Assembly (NCBI RefSeq): GCF_964355755.1
Contig: NC_092675.1
Span: forward strand, 1,309,001-1,369,000
Length of the DNA stretch: 60,000 nt
Direction of reading: 5' to 3'
DNA from: Antedon mediterranea
Lineage: Eukaryota; Echinodermata; Crinoidea; Comatulida; Antedonidae
Below the pieces are notes generated by a model. That model had not been told where the DNA came from, did no database searches, and saw only the letters and a list, made by a program, of their open reading frames with translations. Shown here piece by piece: positions 1 to 11,122 of the stretch. The first letter of the stretch is position 1. Each line of letters opens with the position of its first letter. A program made the position numbers and the translations under genes.

Positions 1-347
1 TTACAGTAAATACAAAGCTGTATCATCCATAGATGGATCCAATAACAATTCAAAAGATAGGACATATAGTAGGTTCACTTCAGCACTTAAATACACAATT
101 TTTGGGGCCCTTCCCCACCCCCACGCACCACACAAACAGATTTTGAAATGTCAATTTTATATCAACAGTATATCTGCTAAATCTGTGCTCTCAAAAAAAT
201 CACTACCATCTTATTGTCATCAACAGCAAATGCTTTTGGACTAATCATGAGGTACTAACTCCTGCCATGCTTTTGGACTAATCATCAGGTACAAACTCCT
301 GCCATGCTTTCTGCCAAGTCATCAAATTACATACAGTATAAACTTAC
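1..347. other. Left edge, no exon recognised; short tandem duplication
   Basis: Downstream intron of the cytokine receptor gene as far as visible. No splice acceptor followed by an open phase-1 reading frame is evident on the minus strand, so the next receptor exon probably lies outside the window. Positions 231-308 hold two imperfect copies of a 36-bp unit containing TGCTTTTGGACTAATCAT. Confidence 0.5.
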
Positions 348-3300
348 CACTCGAACGATCAGGTATCTGCTTTTTAATAACTTTTGTTTTTCCATAAGAA
401 TTAAATGCAACAACACTAACGTAAAACTGTTCAAACATTGAAATTTCTGTAGGAAAACAAAATAAAGGGTTAAACATGTTTGGCAACTATTGGCAATGAC
501 ACTTAAGACTAATTATGATTAATAGATTATGGAGTGAGAAAGTCAAATGGCTGAGTAGTTAAGGCAGGATCAGTGCCGTTTACAGTACCTGAGAGGCAAT
601 TATTATTTTTTTATATTTGGCATGGATTTGAGCTCCTAGTTTTGGTGGTGGAACAAGTCTTCTATGATAAGGACTATAAACTGTAGGTCCATTGCACCAT
701 GTGTGCCCCCAGAACCCAGTTCATCATTCGAGACGAGTAGGGGGTTACTCTGGTGAACTGCTTTTATCTATATATAAATTTATGTAAGGGCAAAATTTGG
801 TAAATCACGCGTTATTTCTAGAATGTTTACTCGATGGTATATAAAGTTGGTTTGTACTTTCGATACTGATTTTAACCACCTGATGTAACCCTGTTTACTA
901 ATTAAATTGAGTTCGACAATTAGTTATTGACGATTAAAACGGATTTAGGTTCAACGATTTGCCCCAAATAGGGGTGTTTTCCGATCGTGGTATACACTGT
1001 CTAATGCATGTCCATCTTGAAAAATACCCGCATATAATAATACGAGGATGCTTCGCATTTTCCTATCTCCTCCTACAATAATTGTTTTTAATGGCTGAAA
1101 ACCGGTTGAACAGCTCGAGTATAGCATCATAATGTTGAAGACAGGCCGATTTCTTTAAAAAATACTATTTTGATAGACTTAATATACGTTTATACAAATG
1201 TATTGATTTGCAATGACTTGAACATTCCAAATTATGGTTTAACACTAGTAGGTAAATTTATGGGCCCTTGGAAAATAAACATAAATAGTATTGTAAAGCT
1301 ATACAATACTGTAAATAGGTATTAACCACTTTTAATCGCCATTTGAATCGCAAATTTCTTATTGTGAGTGTTGGTACTGTTAGATATAATATAAACAAAT
1401 ATACTAATAAACTTTATTACTGTGAGTGTGGGTAGCCCCTACGTTTAGATTATAAACACATAATAATATAATACTTTATTACTGACAGCTGCTTCTCAAC
1501 GTTTGTATTAATTAATAATTACAAAAAATATAAATGTCGTAGTGGTGTATCGTTACATGTACTTTACTATTTAAATTGACTATGACAGTGACAGTTTTAA
1601 CAAAGTATTAAATCGGAAATGTTTTACTCTATTTAGTGGTATATTATTTATAGGCCTATAAAAAAAATATTTCGTTACTGAGTGGATAATAAAGAAATAT
1701 AAAGAATAATTTAATTTAAAAAATTGTTCCTCTTTGTACCTATCCTCATCCCCAACCCTCAACTCTAATGTTAGATACAAAACACAAAGTGGGTTTGTTT
1801 AAATGAGTCCTAGTCAAAAATTTGGACTCATTTTGTGACAAGTTTCTCTTTTGGGAGTAATTCCCGGCCAGGGTGCTAATCTTGGTTGACTACATAAATC
1901 ATTGTGTCTATTTATTTGTTTCTGTAAACGACAATGTTTTAAAGTCCTGCGGTACGTACATTTGAAATCGCCAGTGTTTTACGCTGAAATTACTATGTAT
2001 TCGAGAACCATCTGTGAGCATGACCTAGATCTAGTTATGTAAATTATGGCATTTGATGAAATAAATGTTTGTTGAATTGAATTAAATTGTTATCGTTATA
2101 TTTAATGAATTTCAAGAAGAGTAAAGAAAATCAGTGTAGTGCAAGGTGTTTTTTTCCTTGTTCCTATGAACTTACTTACTCTTTATGGTCTTATTAACAG
2201 AACCTGCAGAAACATTTTGTTGTTCTCTAATTGAATCATTCTGCCACAGAGTTACTTGGTAATCTTTAAGTTTACCGTTCAGTTCATCTTCTGAAAATGT
2301 CTAAACACAAAACAAAATTGTTCATAATTGAAATTTATTGTTTAAACTATCACAATCTGAATACCAGTGACACCACAAACACACTTCATTTATATTTTTA
2401 AATTATACCCTTTTCACACCTACAAAAAGTAACAACTTGTAACAACCAAGTTTGCATAGTGTGAAGACAATTTTTTGGAAAATCACAAGGGATCCCTGTG
2501 AAATCTCGAGAGAAAAACACACCGATAACAGGCCTGTTTTTTGTTCCGAGATATCCCTCGGTTTTTACTGCGCGTGCATGTATTGCCCTGGTATTAAACT
2601 GACCAATCATAGTAATAGTGTGCAACTATGCTTTCTTCCCAAATTTCTCAGGGTTTGCTTATGTGTGTATGAAAATGTGTAACAAATCATTAGATCACCA
2701 TTACAAGCTGTAACAATTAGGTATGAAGATGTGAAAAGTGTATTACTGTAGTATAGTATATTTACCGTCCATTGCACCAGGATGTCTCTTGTCAAAGTAT
2801 AGTTTTTTTCAGTTACACTAAAATTGACATGACCTTCAGGTTCTAGTATAATAAGGAAGATGTTTGTTAGTTTAGTAAACAATATAGTAAAATTTCTGAT
2901 TTAGTTAAAATATTATGCAAATGAGCACCTATAGGGTAGTTGAGCACTAACTCTTTTTTACTGAATATCCTTACACAAACCATTACAAATTATAAACTAG
3001 GTTGCAGGTACGTTTAGGCTTGCTATATATTCAACTACATAAGCACAAATCTCAGTAAGGGCCTGTTTCTGCTATGTATATAGCGGTGAATAAACTATTT
3101 ATTTTAAAATAGATTTCATAATATAAATCAAAACATTTCTGCAGGTCATAATGGCATAACTAACTCGCCAAAGTGACAAGGTCAAATCTAGCTACATTCA
3201 TATTATTATAGATACAATATATCATGTACATTAACTTACTACCATCCAGTGTTTTAGCTGAATACGTTGGTCCCCAATCACTCCAATCATTATATATATA

Positions 3301-6300
3301 TTTTGAACGCGCTTGTAGGTTGTACCAAGTGTAGGGCTCAAGTTTAATAATAGTGATGGGCTGATTATAACGATTATCGTCATCTGAATCCTGAAAAAGC
3401 AATTATGAGAGAGAAAATAAACAGAAATGTTGTGAACATCAAGAATTTAAGTTTTAAAAACTTATCTGGTAACGATTTGCAGGATTAATCAAAGGCTAAA
3501 TAAATTCTTACCTCTTTCCAGTTTTCGTTTGTATCATTCTTGCAGTAGCGAATTTGGTAACGTAAGCTGTTCTTATAGCGACCAGCATCTGGCTGTAGTT
3601 GAACAGTAATTCTCAGTGTTGCATTAGTTGGCTCTACCTTCTTAATACTTGGCATACGAGGGATGGCAGCTATATAAAGCAAATAATAATAACAACAATA
3701 TATTTTTATAAATACAATTGTCCGTGATGCCTTATTATATTATTATTAAAATAATGTGTGAACGGAAGATTGATTACATTTATTTTTATTTTATTTAATC
3801 TTATTTATAGAGGGTGATCCTAAACAGCGTATGCTGACAATCAAGGGGCCCTGATGATGAGTTATGATACAGGTGTGTGTAACAGTCGCTGTGTATCTAG
3901 TACACGGGGTAACTACTCGTCTCAAAAAATGTACCAGGTTATTTAAAGTGCACTGGACCTACGGTTTATAGTCCTTATTCAAGACTCGTTCTACCACCAG
4001 AACCATGGAGCGAGTGAAGCTCGAACCGGTGCCCATGTTAAGGTAGGTATTACGGTTCCTCTGTCATACCCGCTTGGCCACTCACTAACATTATTTTTAA
4101 ATATTCATTTGTGATCCGCTTTATTAAACACTTTGTATATTCTTTGTTTATTATATGCAAGTAATAATATTTACTTACCTGTGTGAGAGTCAAATTTAAT
4201 TTGGGTTGAGGCTTTATCAAGCTTATTGGTAACGGTTACCCTGATACGATGGGGAACTCCAGGACTGTTTGCAGAATTAATGTTACACCTAAATTCGCCA
4301 ACTTTTTCAGGGCAGGTTCTCCAAGAGCTTGAGAAAAAAACAATACAGAAAATATACATGTTACTATCATAATGGATAAGATGCTAATATAGTTTATCGT
4401 ACCACCTTTCTGTTTATTTACAGTATTTTCTTAATATAAAAATGACATGCTTGTTGCTATATAATAAAAATGTTTATTAATAATTATCTAGTCTAGTTAT
4501 AAAATAAATTTATGTTAATAGTTTGAACACATACAATTTTCAATACACTCTTAATTTGGCTGGCATATAAATTAATAATACTGTAATAAACAAAATTAAA
4601 CAGTTGGTACTTACTCATTTTCGTATTCATATTCAAATTTATACGCATCTTTTAAATTTGTGTTTTCGGTTTTTGACCACTCACACCAATAATCAATTAT
4701 GTTTGTTGAAAAACAGTTGAGTGTTGGTTTAGTTGGTGCCGCTGTATATAAAGAATATTATTTTGTAAGAAAAAAATATATCAATTGGCGTCCCCATGGC
4801 AGTAGTGTCATTTGTTTTTGGTGTCATTAATTGGGTCCCTATTTCAAACGGAGTGCTACAGGATTTTGAGCTATTAAGAAATTGGACAATTAACTTTTTT
4901 TTAGATATTTTTTTTTAAATATTAAAATGGCATATTAAAAAAAATGTAAACAAAATTATTTTTTAGGGGGAAAATATAGGATAATATAGGATAATAGACA
5001 ATAAATATAGGCCATTTTGCAGTTAAATAAATAATTCACTTCACAAAAATAATGAGCAATTTCCAAAAAATCTAGTGGGGCATGTTACAAGAACCCAGAT
5101 GCTGATCCAGCCAGCAATCTAAATAAAAATAAAAATACTATTTGGTGTTAAGGTTAGAAACATTTATGAACATTTTGTAATTTGGTGGAATAAAAATGTC
5201 TTGATTTTGAATCAAACAAATATTAACATACAGTAAAAAAACGTTTGTCAGGAGAAAAAAAAATTTAATATGATTTTAAAATAAAAAAATAAATCTTACT
5301 TCCTATATGTAGAACTGTTCCATGCCATAACGAATTTGGTAAGTAACAATGGTATTCATCATCTTTATCATTTACCATCGCTAAGTTCTGTAACCTTAGC
5401 ATAGCCACTCGGTCTGATATGATATCTATCTTCGATGGGTCTATTCTATCAGTATCTTTATCATAACTAGTCGTCCATATGATATCTCTTGAGGTATATG
5501 TGGTTGAATTATCTAACGTACAAGTAATATTTAAATCTGATCCAGCAGGTAGGGTAGGGTCCATCGGTGATGTGGTCACTAAAAAATACAATTTATTTTG
5601 TTACTAGGAGTTATGTTTATATATAAATTGTATTTATAATAAAGTAACCTATCCCTGATAAGCCAAGCGTCATCAAGCTATCCAGGTTAGGCATTATTCC
5701 ACAGACTGTGATCTGTTAGACTAACAAGCTCCAGATTGCTATCAATATTATACATCTCTGTATAAATAAAATAAATTATACAAAAATTGCATTTTTAAAC
5801 TTTTTTTCCCTGGTATCGGGTATTTTTTTTTAATTATTACTGCTTTTTTTTTTCTTTATTATTCTATTATTTTTTTCTAAGAATCAATTTATAGAGGTAA
5901 AATTGACCAATGTTAAAAATTGTGCTGTACATATGTAAAGTTTGTTTAAAACCTGGCAATTATCTTGGTTCATTTTATGAGTCTTATCTACCATCTTATC
6001 CAGTTTCAAACAAAATAATTTCCTTTTTAAAGGCGATTGTGTGATATTGGTTCCTGTTATGACAACTCAACACCGGGCTCAACACACCTTTTATTTCTGG
6101 GTTCACTGGACCTCCAATTGATTTTGCATCTTATAGATCTAAAAAAATTATCTTTAAACTAAAATGATTTCCTTTTAAGATTATTTCTTGTTTTTACATT
6201 CTTTCCTGATGACAGGTACAGTACATTACTTTGTTTCAAAACGAAGGTTAACATATACCTGTTTTACAAAAACTTTGATCCAATCAAATCAATTCTTTAC

Positions 6301-6907
6301 ATTGTTTTTTTTTTGTAGTAATGGTAAATTTGATAAATTTCCCGTAGACAGTTTTTCCATGGTTTTTACCAAAATTTTAACTGTGACTACGATTGAAGGG
6401 CATAGGTCAACTCTGGGTTTTTACCCAAGTCACAATTTCAGATTGGACTTTTTAGCCTGTATCGTTAGTTTTACCAAGACCATGGTAAGGTTGTAGGCCG
6501 GCTGGTAATTTTATTGAATATTAAACTTTTCTTGGCCAATTCAGCCAGCAACTCTGTTAATTTTACCAAATTAAATCCAGTGCGATCAATGTTTTAATCT
6601 TTTAGATAACTGATTTCCTGTTTTTTTAAAATAAAATTTACTTCCTTTAAAGGGTTATTCACACCTTCTGTGGTCTGGCATAATGCATCATTTTTATGTG
6701 TCACATGACTAGACTACACGCATATGAAGAGCTCATAGCTGTGTGGAGTGTCATAAAATGTATCATTGAGATGCAATTTTACAGTGTGAAAGACACTTAA
6801 AAGAAGAAAAAGTATTGTTTAATAAAATGTGAGTTAAGTTTACCTGCACGAGCATTACTATGGTACGCCTGAATGAATAAGCTTGCAAGTATATAGATTA
6901 TGTTCAT
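348..6907 (-). CDS. Class I cytokine receptor, gp130/IL6ST-like, 5' part (ectodomain)
   Basis: Nine coding exons read leftward: 6907-6844, 5578-5300, 4741-4615, 4327-4179, 3669-3512, 3390-3240, 2842-2766, 2300-2180 and 446-348. All have GT-AG borders and joining phases (1,1,2,1,0,1,0,1,1), giving 408 residues. The order is signal peptide, Ig domain, two-module cytokine-binding region, then one fibronectin III module; the gene leaves the window before any transmembrane segment. The cytokine-binding region has two cysteine pairs, a CEW motif and a WSDWG box, the class I signature. This order matches gp130, the shared receptor chain that signals through JAK/STAT at the plasma membrane. Each module is bounded by phase-1 introns, as in vertebrate cytokine receptors. 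The start is the ATG of a short hydrophobic leader; a good acceptor (6924) lies 16 nt upstream, implying a non-coding first exon. The ligand is unknown. Subfamily (gp130, LIFR, G-CSFR or Domeless-like) is not decided. Confidence 0.88.
531..766 (+). repeat. SINE family 1 (tRNA-derived), 5' part, cut by a Helitron-like insertion
   Basis: The sequence begins at GGAGTGAG, has a decayed A box (GGCTGAGTAGTTAAGG) and shares the body with the copies at 13759 and 16524 (for example AAGGACTATAAACTGTAGG). It stops abruptly at 766, where a Helitron-like element starts. It lies in receptor intron 8 (between exons 8 and 9). Confidence 0.75.
767..2035 (+). mobile_element. Helitron-like non-autonomous element, copy 1
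   Basis: About 1.27 kb, closely matched by a second copy at 11123-12031. Both begin TCTATAT directly after an A and end CTAGT directly before a T. This fits the Helitron pattern (5'-TC to CTRRT-3', inserted between A and T, with no terminal inverted repeat). No Rep/helicase coding is visible and no clear 3' hairpin was found, so the class assignment is inference; the repeat itself is certain. Confidence 0.6.
3240..3669 (-). other. Receptor exons 5-6: cytokine-binding module D2 with WSDWG box
   Basis: Exons 3669-3512 and 3390-3240 (internal phase 0) encode the second module: LRYQIRYCKN, LEPYTWYNLQARSKY, then NDWSDWG. The final serine of WSxWS is replaced by glycine, a substitution seen in some members of the family. 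An alternative donor three bases earlier (exon end 3243) would keep the phase; 3240 is preferred because it is followed by GTAAGT. Confidence 0.87.
3797..4088 (-). repeat. SINE family 1 (tRNA-derived), near full length
   Basis: The reverse complement reads GAGTGGCCAAGCGGG for the A box region and CCGGTTCGAGCTTC for the B box. The shared body with CTATAAACCGTAGGTCCAGT follows, then the AT-rich tail. It lies in receptor intron 4, between exons 5 and 4, about 90 bp from exon 4. Confidence 0.8.
4179..4741 (-). other. Receptor exons 3-4: cytokine-binding module D1
   Basis: Exons 4741-4615 and 4327-4179 (internal phase 2) encode the first cytokine-binding module. It shows LNC, nine residues later CEW, then TCPEKVGEFRC: the four conserved cysteines with the C-x-W motif typical of class I receptors. 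The module ends in a strand resembling the gp130 D2 terminus (IKFD). Confidence 0.86.
5300..5578 (-). other. Receptor exon 2: N-terminal Ig-like domain
   Basis: One 279-nt exon with phase-1 borders encodes about 93 residues with an Ig fold signature. There is a first cysteine in LNITCTLDN, a core tryptophan in DIIWTTSYD, then the stretch ending DEYHCYLPN with the Tyr-x-Cys of strand F. In gp130 the Ig domain sits at the same place, ahead of the cytokine-binding region, and helps form the signalling complex. Confidence 0.82.
6844..6907 (-). other. Receptor exon 1: signal peptide
   Basis: The exon encodes MNIIYILASLFIQAYHSNAR followed by A, a classic short secretory leader, and ends in phase 1 at a GTAAAC donor. 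The split codon completes to Val with the next exon, confirming the join. The pyrimidine-rich acceptor before the ATG suggests that transcription starts further right. Confidence 0.85.
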
Positions 6908-6924
6908 GTTTATTAATTTTAATC

Positions 6925-7126
6925 TGTGGAGAAGAAAAAGAAAACATGTTACCACCAATTCAAAAAGAAAAAATACACTTATCTATCCAGGAAAATCTAC
7001 ATCACAATATTGCCAAGAAGATCACAATGATATAATATGAAATATGACAACACTGTTGTCGATGGCAACATATGAAAACAAAAATAACATCATGTAACAT
7101 GCATTGGCAGATCCAATATCTTGAAA
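6925..7126. other. Upstream flank of the receptor leader exon
   Basis: Intronic or 5' flank sequence with a pyrimidine-rich tract on the minus strand leading to the acceptor at 6924. No first exon, TATA box or other gene is recognised. Confidence 0.4.
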
Positions 7127-7308
7127 TAGGGAGGGCCCTGGGCCTTGCAATAGGAAGGGCCCTGGGCCTAATAGGGAGGGCCCTGGGCCTAAAATGGCAA
7201 ATAGGTAGGGCCCTGGGCCTTGCAATAGGGAGGGCCCTGGGCCTAATAGGGAGGGCCCTGGGCCTAATAGGGAGGGCCCTGGGCCTAATAGGGAGGGCCC
7301 TGGGCCTA
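7127..7308. repeat. GC-rich minisatellite with AGGGCCCTGGGCCT core, 8 copies
   Basis: Eight copies of AGGGCCCTGGGCCT separated by short AT linkers (AATAGG, TTGCAATAGG, AAAATGGCAAATAGG). The two linker types recur, so a higher-order pattern is present. Each core contains the palindrome GGGCCC. The reading frames through it are open on both strands simply because of the repeat and are not taken as genes. Confidence 0.9.
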
Positions 7309-7319
7309 TAATGGCAAAT

Positions 7320-8391
7320 TTTAGGTCCCAAACTGATATTTAGTGTCCTATCTTTTGCATTACAAATTGCAAAAAATTGGGGGGAGGGGAGAGGCCAGCT
7401 GGGCCCCCTTTGAATCCATCTATGTGTAAATATGAAACTAAGGCTATCACTGACACTCAGAAAAACTCTGTCATAGAACATGATTGATGGCATGTATATA
7501 ATATACATTTTTTATTTATTTTCCTTTTATGGTAATCTTTCTCTCTTTTTATTGTGTGTATCGTTCCCAATATTTTTGGCTTAACACACAGACAAACTTT
7601 GAATCATGATGTTCCACTAAATATGGTATGGACGTCATCAATCATCGTGCCCTCTCTAATGTATTAATTTATGTCATTTAGAAATGTTCATGAATTATTC
7701 AGGGTTTTTGTCACAACATCTTGGTGGAAAAAACATAATGGTATTGTGGTGTATTGAATCTCAATATGTATAACAGAGATCAATATGGTGTTGATGTCAT
7801 TATACAGTCATATTCTGAATAATATGGGAGTTTTCGCAGAAACACGTAAACGTTAACTTTAACGGATGACGTCAACATTCTACTCATTTCATAACAACAT
7901 AATTTAGCAAAGAGTTGAGTTAATGTACTTGTTCGTTTCGATTTTGCACTTTAACGCGAGTGTTGAACAAAATGCATGTGTCGCGCACGCAACATACACT
8001 GCTCCGCTTATTTTTTAAAAAATGGAATACCTTGGGCCTAGAGACTAGGCTCAGCTAGGCATGTTTATCATGAATATTGGGTGATAAATAGCATATTGCG
8101 ATGAACAATTCTTATTCTTAAAAACATAACTCCTGCGAAAAATCCCTATTATAATTTTTAACAACTTATCTTGATCTCTATCAAAAGCATAAAGCAAAAA
8201 AAAAACAAAAATAATAAACTAAATCTGCTATTTATGTCACTCAACAAAATTATTCAATTATCCTCAAATGTTTCTAAACTCTCAATGGGCTGAATTTTCA
8301 CATCACTTTTAAGATGTTTAAATTGTTTGTCGCATGGTTTTTCCTTTTCTCGTCACACTAAACAAATTCATATGAAAGAATGGATTTTAAG
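7320..8391. other. No gene seen
   Basis: Positions 7320-7430 contain a G-rich stretch reading like the decayed end of a transposable element (GAGGGGAGAGGCCAGCTGGG). The rest is AT-rich, with no open frames or recognised motifs. Confidence 0.5.
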
Positions 8392-8463
8392 TTCTGTCTA
8401 CACTATCAAACTTGATGTGAAAACAAAATGTGATGTGCCATATATGGACATGATGATGATTGT
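8392..8463 (+). mobile_element. MITE-A, left half only
   Basis: Begins TTCTGTCTACACTATCAAAC and continues into the family's inner block with ATATATGGACATGATGATG, then loses similarity. It is a truncated copy of the family described at 57232-57397. Confidence 0.75.
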
Positions 8464-9157
8464 TCTATCTCCATCACAACAAAATCTCTACAGAAATAAA
8501 TAAGAAGAATAAAAATAAAGATATTTTTCCCCCAATTTTTGTTCTTTTTTTTTTTCGGGACGATCTTGGCACCATTGCTAATCTACAATAGTGATAAAAA
8601 GACTCAAATTCAAGGTTTCCAGGTAATGCAATAATTATCAGTATTGCTTCTTTAATATATTATTACAAGATTGTTTATTCCTAATCAAAGATCGCTGGTA
8701 ATTAATATCTAGTAGCATCATATTAGAAGGATCTTAATAATGTAGCAATAAGCATTTGGCATTAATGTCATTAATCTTTTGTTGAAGATTTCCTCGAAAG
8801 TCAAACCGTATTTGTGCGGTCACATTTTTATCACTCCAACAAGACATATTGATTACACTTGGTTAAAAATTAACAACATGTATTTATACCAAGTAGTACT
8901 TTATATATTTTTCAAATAATTAAATCTATGAGACATGTTGAAGAAAGATACACAAACAACTTAGAGGAGGACATTAAGAAACAGAGATTATTAAAGATGA
9001 ATTTTATGGTTTGGACTAAATTGATGTCTGGCGATTTATAGTACGATACATGATAAAACAAATATTTAATAAACTTCGGTGAAAAGCATTCAACTCTCTA
9101 ATTTCTTGATCTTAATGGCTTGATACCAATAAGATGAATATATATTATTATCTAAAA

Positions 9158-9298
9158 CAAACAATGAATGTTTCATGGAATGGTACAAATAATGTCAATC
9201 AGTGAATGATAAAAAGTTATATAATAAATATAATCTTTTATCATTCACCTCAACATGGCATTATTTGTACCATTCCACTCATAAACATTAATTATTTG
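9158..9298. mobile_element. MITE-B, copy 1
   Basis: About 140 bp with imperfect terminal inverted repeats of 37-40 bp: the left arm contains GGAATGGTACAAATAATG and the right arm CATTATTTGTACCATTCC. The ends read CAAACAATGAATGTTT and AAACATTAATTATTTG. There is no coding capacity. A related copy lies at 10325-10481. Confidence 0.78.
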
Positions 9299-10324
9299 AA
9301 TAATATAACAGAAGAGTGTGTACTATTGCATGCATGAGTATAAAAAAATGATATATTTCTTAGTAGTTAGTTAGTCTTGTCAGTATTTTGAGAATAATCA
9401 AACAAGCTTTTAACAAGAAAAGAAATAAAAACCATTTATTTTGGCATTAATTTTCAATAACTGTATTACAAAATAAATAAAAAGGTAATTTCAATTCATA
9501 TTTTCCTTTTAGATTAATTAAATGAAGGAGAATGAATCTCTAAACTATTTATAATGACAGAATATGCATATCTATCCTTTTCATATTTATGCATTAGGTG
9601 TAGGCTTTCAGAATAATCTTTTATTTTAAGGATAACAAATTAAAATCATGTTTATTGTACATAGCTACAAAAAGAAATGTTATTGGATACAGTATGCTAC
9701 ATTTCAGTGATTACATTTCTGGAATACATACTGTACATGTCATTTTATGTAATGATGTTATAACATAAGGAAATGACAAACATATTGACAGCAGATTTCC
9801 AAAGAAAGGCTTCCTAGTATTGTATTAAAACACACCTAAGTGGCAGACTTCTTTATTTATGTTGTCTTGGTCAATTTTTTCAGTTTATTAAGCCTTTTTT
9901 CTGGTTTATCTAACAATAACACTTTTGTTAAACAGTGAATAGGGAGACTATTTGTATTTTGCGATATATAAATTTAAAACCATTAAGTAGATTTTTGTCA
10001 TTGATTGTGATTGTCACATGATATTAAATAACTGCACTAGCACTTTTCGACGTTATATACAGAATTGAGTACAGAAATTTTGTAGTGGAAATCCAACAAC
10101 GCTGCCAAATGATGTCTTGGATTTGGCATGTGAACGATAAATTCAAAATGGCACTACTAGAATTTTTATAGAGCTAATTTAGACCAAAAAAACAAAACAT
10201 CCTAGTTTTGTATGGTTTTGATTAATCAATGAGAACAACTAAACAAGATGTGTAATCATAGGCCTATCGCTAATCTGCTTTTCTAGCCTACTTTAAGCCT
10301 CAGGAATATGTAGGTGTGTTAAAA
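9299..10324. other. No gene seen
   Basis: AT-rich sequence between two MITE-B copies. No open frame, splice-site pattern or repeat structure stands out. Confidence 0.5.
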
Positions 10325-10481
10325 CAAATAATGTACGTTTTATATTTGTGCAATGGAACAAATAATTGTAGAAAGAAGAAAATTTATTATATTTTCACTT
10401 GGTGTGCCGAGCGAAAATATAACCTTTCATTTTTAATGATGAATTATTTGTACCATTGCACGGATAAACATTAATTATTTG
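10325..10481. mobile_element. MITE-B, copy 2
   Basis: The termini CAAATAATG and AACATTAATTATTTG match copy 1, and the sub-terminal inverted repeat TGCAATGGAACAAATAATT pairs with AATTATTTGTACCATTGCA. The inner part holds a smaller hairpin: TTATATTTTC at one side and CGAGCGAAAATATAA at the other. Confidence 0.75.
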
Positions 10482-11122
10482 TATAGTATACAGACATATC
10501 TCTATAATATACCGTTTTTCAGCTCTGTAATGTTAAAAATGTCTAATTAAATTTTTATTAACGGCCTAGGTGTTGTCGGGTGTCATCTGGACCTAAAAAA
10601 CTGTTGAGATGGTTAGCGAGTTCCATCGCAAAGTTTAAGAACAATACATGAAACAAATAGGAGATGTGTGTTTTTTTCTCTCTGATGTGGGTAATAGACA
10701 AACAATGTTAATGATCTCCTAGAAAAATATGGTATTTCCATTTATGTCCTCATTTCACAATATTGTTGTTGGTGTACAGTACATACTGTACACGTCCGTA
10801 ACATCCACACAAATCATTAATTTAAATAATAAGTCCCTAATGACTTAAAATGGCCTTGACTAGAGGATCCTCTAAACATATTGTATAGTGAAAGTTAATA
10901 TTATTTCTTTATTATCATTTTGTGAATTATTAATATTATATTAACTTTATTTAATTAATGAAGAGCAATCGTAGCTGTATCTTTATAATCAGTAATGGTT
11001 CGCTGGTAAAAAATTTACTTTATTAAATAAATGTTTATATTAACGGCCTAGGTCTTGAGGAAGAGCCAAAGTCAAATAATCTTCAACAGTATAAAAAATA
11101 GGCTTTTATGTATTTACTTACA
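10482..11122. other. No gene seen
   Basis: AT-rich non-coding sequence before the second Helitron-like element. The phrase TTAACGGCCTAGGTNTTG occurs twice (near 10558 and 11039), a small dispersed repeat. Confidence 0.45.

Larger units (their letters stand above)
348..2842 (-). other. Receptor exons 7-9: fibronectin III module after the WSxWS box
   Basis: Exons 2842-2766, 2300-2180 and 446-348 encode one membrane-proximal fibronectin III module. Recognisable pieces are ILVQWT (strand B tryptophan), LKDYQVTLW (strand C) and FYVSVVAFNSYG (strand F tyrosine and following loop). Borders are phase 1 at both ends. gp130 has three such modules; the remaining ones, if present, lie left of the window. 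Confidence 0.8.

Noticed and set aside
7002-7508. 168-codon minus-strand frame rich in RPRALPI repeats
   Set aside because: Translation of the GGGCCC minisatellite and a decayed transposon end.
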